Assembly: GCF_900115955.1 (NCBI RefSeq)
Contig: NZ_FOYL01000001.1
Span: forward strand, 868,001 to 932,000
Length of the DNA: 64,000 bases
Source: Lentzea waywayandensis
Lineage (GTDB): Bacteria; Actinomycetota; Actinomycetes; Mycobacteriales; Pseudonocardiaceae
Direction of reading: 5' to 3'
Positions 60,940 to 64,000 of the stretch are shown piece after piece. Made by a program: the position numbers and the translations under genes. The notes below the pieces were generated by a model. It was not told the DNA's origin. It was given only the letters and a program-made list of their open reading frames with translations, and did no database searches. Numbering within the stretch: position 1 is the stretch's first letter; each line of letters starts with the position of its first letter.

Positions 60940-61886
60940 GCGATGTGCTCCCTTCGTTCCGCGGGTACCGGAGTCTCGAACGGCTCGCCCGCCGCCCATC
61001 TGCGGACCTCTCCCAGCGCGTGCAGGCCGAGGCGGTCCCACTCGTTGCCCTGCGACCCGGCAAGGTGGGGCGTGATGAGCACGTTGTCGTTGCGCCACAA
61101 CGGGTGGTCCGCCGGCAGCACCTCGGGATCGGTCACGTCGAGCACCGCCCGAATCCGGCCGGCCTGCACCGCCAGCGCGTCCTGGTCGACGACGGCGCCG
61201 CGGGCGGTGTTGATCAGCACGGCGTCGTCGCGCAGCAGGCCGAGCAGCTCACCGCTCACCAGTCCCCTGGTCTGCGGCAGCAACGGCGTGTGCACGCTGA
61301 CCACGTCACTGCGTTCGAACAACTCGGTGAGGCTCACGGACTCGGCACCGTCCACTTCGGTCACGAACGGATCGTGCACCAGCACCTGGAAATCGTAGGG
61401 CGCCAGCAGCTCGATCACCCGGCGGCCGATCATCGACGCGGACAGGATGCCGACCGTGGCGCCGAAGTTGCCGACGGACGGCGAGACCCCGTACACCGAC
61501 ATCCGCTTGGTCTCGCGGTACTCGCGGGCACGTTCGAGCACCCGCTTGCCGCTCAGCAGGATCATCGCGACGGTGTACTCGGCGACCGGCAGCGCGTTGG
61601 CCTGGGCGGCCGACGACACCGCGATGCCACGATCCCAGCAGGCGTCGGTGACGAAGCCCTTGACCGACCCGGCCGTGTGCACGATCGCCTTGAGACTGGG
61701 CAGCCGAGCGAGCACCTCGGCGGTGATCGGCGGGCACCCCCAGCCCGTCACGAGCAGGTCGACGTCGGGCACACCGGCGAAGTCCTCGCTGACGCCCTCG
61801 AAGTCGCACAACGCCTTCAGGTCGTGGAGCACGGGCGCGAGGACGACGGCGGCGGCCTCCTCCGACATCACGCCCGCGGCCCTCAC
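60936..61886 (-). CDS. D-2-hydroxyacid dehydrogenase family protein
   Basis: The 316-residue NAD-dependent dehydrogenase has catalytic Arg in INTARGAVVD, Glu in DVTDPE and His in TPHLAGS. The dinucleotide loop reads VGILSASMIGRRV rather than GxGxxG, a variant that may alter cofactor binding. It probably oxidises or reduces a sugar-acid-derived 2-hydroxyacid from the imported glycan. GTG 61886 is chosen for GGGAG 7 bases upstream and overlap with the permease stop (GTGA); ATG 61868 is the alternative. Confidence 0.9.
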   Translation of the reverse strand: MRAAGVMSEEAAAVVLAPVLHDLKALCDFEGVSEDFAGVPDVDLLVTGWGCPPITAEVLARLPSLKAIVHTAGSVKGFVTDACWDRGIAVSSAAQANALPVAEYTVAMILLSGKRVLERAREYRETKRMSVYGVSPSVGNFGATVGILSASMIGRRVIELLAPYDFQVLVHDPFVTEVDGAESVSLTELFERSDVVSVHTPLLPQTRGLVSGELLGLLRDDAVLINTARGAVVDQDALAVQAGRIRAVLDVTDPEVLPADHPLWRNDNVLITPHLAGSQGNEWDRLGLHALGEVRRWAAGEPFETPVPAERREHIA

Positions 61887-62710
61887 TTGACGGCTCCCGC
61901 GGTCATGCCGGCCTTCCAGAACCGTTGCAGCAACATGAACGCGAGAATCAGCGGCAGCACCGCGAAGAGAGATCCCATGATCACCACCGGGTAGTACTCG
62001 GGAGACACCGTGGCCGAACTGTTCCACTGGTAGAGGCCAAGGCTGACGGGGTAGAGCTTCTGGTCGGACAGCATCACCATGGGCAGGAAGAAGTTGTTCC
62101 AGATCGTGGTGAGCTGGAACAGGAACAGCGTCACCATGCCCGGCCCGAGCATCCGCAACGCGACCTTGAAGTACGTGGCGAGATCGCCCGCGCCGTCGAT
62201 GCGGGCGGCCTCCAGCACCTCGTCGGGCACGTAGCCCTGCGCGAAGATCCGGCCGAGGTAGACGCCGAACGGGTTGAACAGCGCCGGGATGAACACCGCC
62301 CAGAACGTGTTCACCAGGCCCGCCTCGGACGCCATCAGGTACAGCGGCAGCGCGAGCACGGTCTGCGGCACCATGACCGCCGCGAGCACGAGCCCGAAGA
62401 GCTTCTCCTTGTGGCGGAAGGAGTACTTGTCGAACGCGTACCCGGAGGCGATCGAGATGAACGCGCTGACCGCGGCGCCGATCACCGCGTACAGCAGACT
62501 GTTGAGGTACCAGCGCCCGTACAGGCCCTTGTCCATCGCGAAGAGGTTCCTGACGTTCTCCCCCAGCGAGAAGCCGCCGAACAGGTCGCTGTTGAACAGG
62601 GCGTCGACGTTCTTCGTGGCGGCGAGCACCAGCCACATCACCGGCAGCAGGGTGTAGAGCACCGAGACGCCGATGACCACGTTGACCGTGGTCCGGCCGA
62701 GAAGGGTCAT
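61883..62710 (-). CDS. Carbohydrate ABC transporter permease (CUT1, MalG type)
   Basis: The 275-residue protein has six helices and the EAA loop EAARIDGAGDLATYFKVALRMLGPG. The N-terminus (TVNVVIGVSVLYTLLPVMWLVLAATK) is typical of MalG-like subunits. The ATG shares one base with the upstream permease stop. It works with the MalF-type permease and the binding protein. No ATPase is encoded in view, so a shared MsiK-like ATPase is likely. Confidence 0.94.
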   Translation of the reverse strand: MTLLGRTTVNVVIGVSVLYTLLPVMWLVLAATKNVDALFNSDLFGGFSLGENVRNLFAMDKGLYGRWYLNSLLYAVIGAAVSAFISIASGYAFDKYSFRHKEKLFGLVLAAVMVPQTVLALPLYLMASEAGLVNTFWAVFIPALFNPFGVYLGRIFAQGYVPDEVLEAARIDGAGDLATYFKVALRMLGPGMVTLFLFQLTTIWNNFFLPMVMLSDQKLYPVSLGLYQWNSSATVSPEYYPVVIMGSLFAVLPLILAFMLLQRFWKAGMTAGAVK

Positions 62711-63585
62711 CAGGCGGCCTTCCTGTTCGTCCAGCGGGTGACGCCGAAGGACAGCGCGACCGTGAAGGCCAGCAGGATCACGGACGCGGCCGCGGCGAGG
62801 CCGTAGTTGTTGCGGGTGAAGGCGGCGTCGTAGATGTACATGCTCGGCGAGAACCGGGCGCTGATCATCGGGGTGGACTGGCTGAGCAGCACGGGTTCGG
62901 TGAACAGCTGCAGCGCCCAGATGAGCGTGAAGATGCCGACCGTGACGATCGCGCCGCGCACCAGCGGTGTCTTGATCCGCAGCGCCTGCTTGACCGGGCC
63001 GGCGCCGTCCACGACGGACGCTTCCAGGACCTCGCGCGGCACGGCCTGCAACGCCGCGTAGAAGATCACCATGTTGTAGCCGAGGTTGCTCCACAGGGCG
63101 ATGTTCACGATCGACGGCAGCACGGTGTTGATGCCGAGGAAGTTGATCTGGATGTCGGCCTTGGCGAACAGGTCGATGATCGGGCTCAGTCCCGGTGTGT
63201 AGAGGTAGAGCCAGATCAGGGCCGCGATGATGCCCGGCACGGCGTGCGGCAGGTAGAGGCCCATCTGCATCCAGCTGCGCAGCTTCGCCACCCCGGAGTC
63301 CAGCAGCAGCGCGAGGGTGAGCGCACCGACGACCATCAGCGGGATGTAGAGCAGGCAGTACAGGACCACGGTCAGCAGGCCGTTGAGGAACGTCGGGTCG
63401 CTGAGCACGGCGACGTAGCTGCGCAGGCCGACGAACACCGTGCTCTCCGGGCCGAAGCCCAGTCCCGGCTGGTCGGCGGCGAAGAAGCTGAGCCAGATCG
63501 CCGTTCCGGTCGGAATCAGGAACACGGTGACCAGCAGTAGGAAGAACGGCGCCATCAGGACGGCGCAGGCGAGTTTGCTCTTCAC
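62710..63585 (-). CDS. Carbohydrate ABC transporter permease (CUT1, MalF type)
   Basis: The 291-residue protein has six helices and the EAA loop EASVVDGAGPVKQALRIKTPLVRG. The GTG has GAGGAGGG 6 bases upstream and overlaps the binding-protein stop (GTGA). It pairs with the MalG-type subunit encoded next. Confidence 0.94.
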   Translation of the reverse strand: MKSKLACAVLMAPFFLLLVTVFLIPTGTAIWLSFFAADQPGLGFGPESTVFVGLRSYVAVLSDPTFLNGLLTVVLYCLLYIPLMVVGALTLALLLDSGVAKLRSWMQMGLYLPHAVPGIIAALIWLYLYTPGLSPIIDLFAKADIQINFLGINTVLPSIVNIALWSNLGYNMVIFYAALQAVPREVLEASVVDGAGPVKQALRIKTPLVRGAIVTVGIFTLIWALQLFTEPVLLSQSTPMISARFSPSMYIYDAAFTRNNYGLAAAASVILLAFTVALSFGVTRWTNRKAA

Positions 63586-64000
63586 CGCGCACCCTCCTCA
63601 GTGGACAGACCGAGGGCCTTCAGATCGGGCATCGTGCCGCTCTGGGCCGTCCGCACCGCGTCGATCAGCGTGCCCTCACCGGCGCCCGCCTTCGCGAACC
63701 CGTCCTGCATCACCTTCAGGGTGGCGGTCATCCGCGGTCCCCACACCCAGCCGTCGCGGACCTTGTTCGCCTCCTGCTCGAAGAGCCGGTAGATGTCCTG
63801 GCCGCCGTAGTACTCGCCGGGGAACGCCTTGGCGCCTGCCGCGACCAGGCCGGGCGCGACCGGGTACTGGCTGCTGGTGCCGCTCTTGAGGCGAGCGGTG
63901 AGCGCGTCCGGGTGGGTGGTCTGCCACTCGATGAACTCCATGGCCGCTTCGGGTTCCCAGGAGTCCTTGGTGATCGCGAAGGTGGAACCACCGTGCGTGC
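63582..64000 (-). CDS. Carbohydrate ABC transporter substrate-binding protein, 3' part
   Basis: Only the last 139 residues are in the window; the gene begins beyond base 64000. The visible part has the extracellular sugar-binding pattern GGSTFAITKDSWEPEAAMEFIEWQTT, a QYPVAPGLVA segment and Trp/Arg-rich VRDGWVWGPRM. It is upstream in the operon of the two permeases, the hydroxyacid dehydrogenase and the DUF2264 gene. The ligand is probably a plant or microbial oligosaccharide, but cannot be named. Confidence 0.9.
   Translation of the reverse strand, partial: THGGSTFAITKDSWEPEAAMEFIEWQTTHPDALTARLKSGTSSQYPVAPGLVAAGAKAFPGEYYGGQDIYRLFEQEANKVRDGWVWGPRMTATLKVMQDGFAKAGAGEGTLIDAVRTAQSGTMPDLKALGLSTEEGAR

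Overview
The window is high-GC DNA with dense, often overlapping genes, GTG starts, a giant modular type I polyketide synthase (PKS) and an EACC1-caspase protein. Together these indicate a filamentous actinomycete. A Pseudonocardiales genus would fit, but the sequence alone does not prove it.

Positions 1-37.6 kb are the edge of a macrolide biosynthetic cluster. A minus-strand series runs crotonyl-CoA carboxylase/reductase -> P450 -> a six-module PKS of 8,872 residues -> the start of the next PKS gene, which leaves the window at base 1. A divergent pair of ABC exporter half-genes, a GDP-mannose 4,6-dehydratase and a type II thioesterase follow. The order of functions in the six modules (double bond; A-type ketoreductase; methylmalonyl extender with an A2-type ketoreductase; hydroxyl; dead ketoreductase giving a ketone; hydroxyl) matches the hexamodular synthases of mycosamine-bearing polyenes (AmphI, NysI, PimS2). 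There these positions become the last alkene, the glycosylated hydroxyl, the exocyclic carboxyl, the hemiketal ketone and flanking hydroxyls. The transporters, the GDP-mannose dehydratase, the thioesterase and PimM-like operator sequences in the ccr/ABC promoter all fit a polyene. The polyene assignment is inference from domain order. The ccr gene implies an ethylmalonyl-type unit, but no acyltransferase (AT) visible here carries that signature.

Positions 37.6-49 kb hold two tandem LigD-type polymerase/primase-domain genes, an EACC1-caspase-EF-hand-membrane protein (a probable suicide or conflict effector), a membrane protein, and a complete oligopeptide ABC importer operon. Positions 49-59 kb are housekeeping or accessory genes: a P450 with no standard start codon opposite a MarR regulator with palindromic operators, lipoproteins, a two-component system, DoxX, HxlR, an acyl-CoA dehydrogenase, a VOC protein and a small methyltransferase. 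Positions 59-64 kb are a minus-strand carbohydrate ABC importer operon with a D-2-hydroxyacid dehydrogenase and a DUF2264 protein. Its binding-protein gene runs off the right end.

The most unusual signal is a dispersed 65-85 bp palindromic element. It lies in the same orientation and reading frame inside four PKS KS-AT linkers and inside the unrelated caspase gene, and it carries a hairpin with compensatory changes. A separate 24-bp palindromic repeat has expanded inside one AT domain, and the 11-mer TCCACWGTGGA is strongly over-represented.
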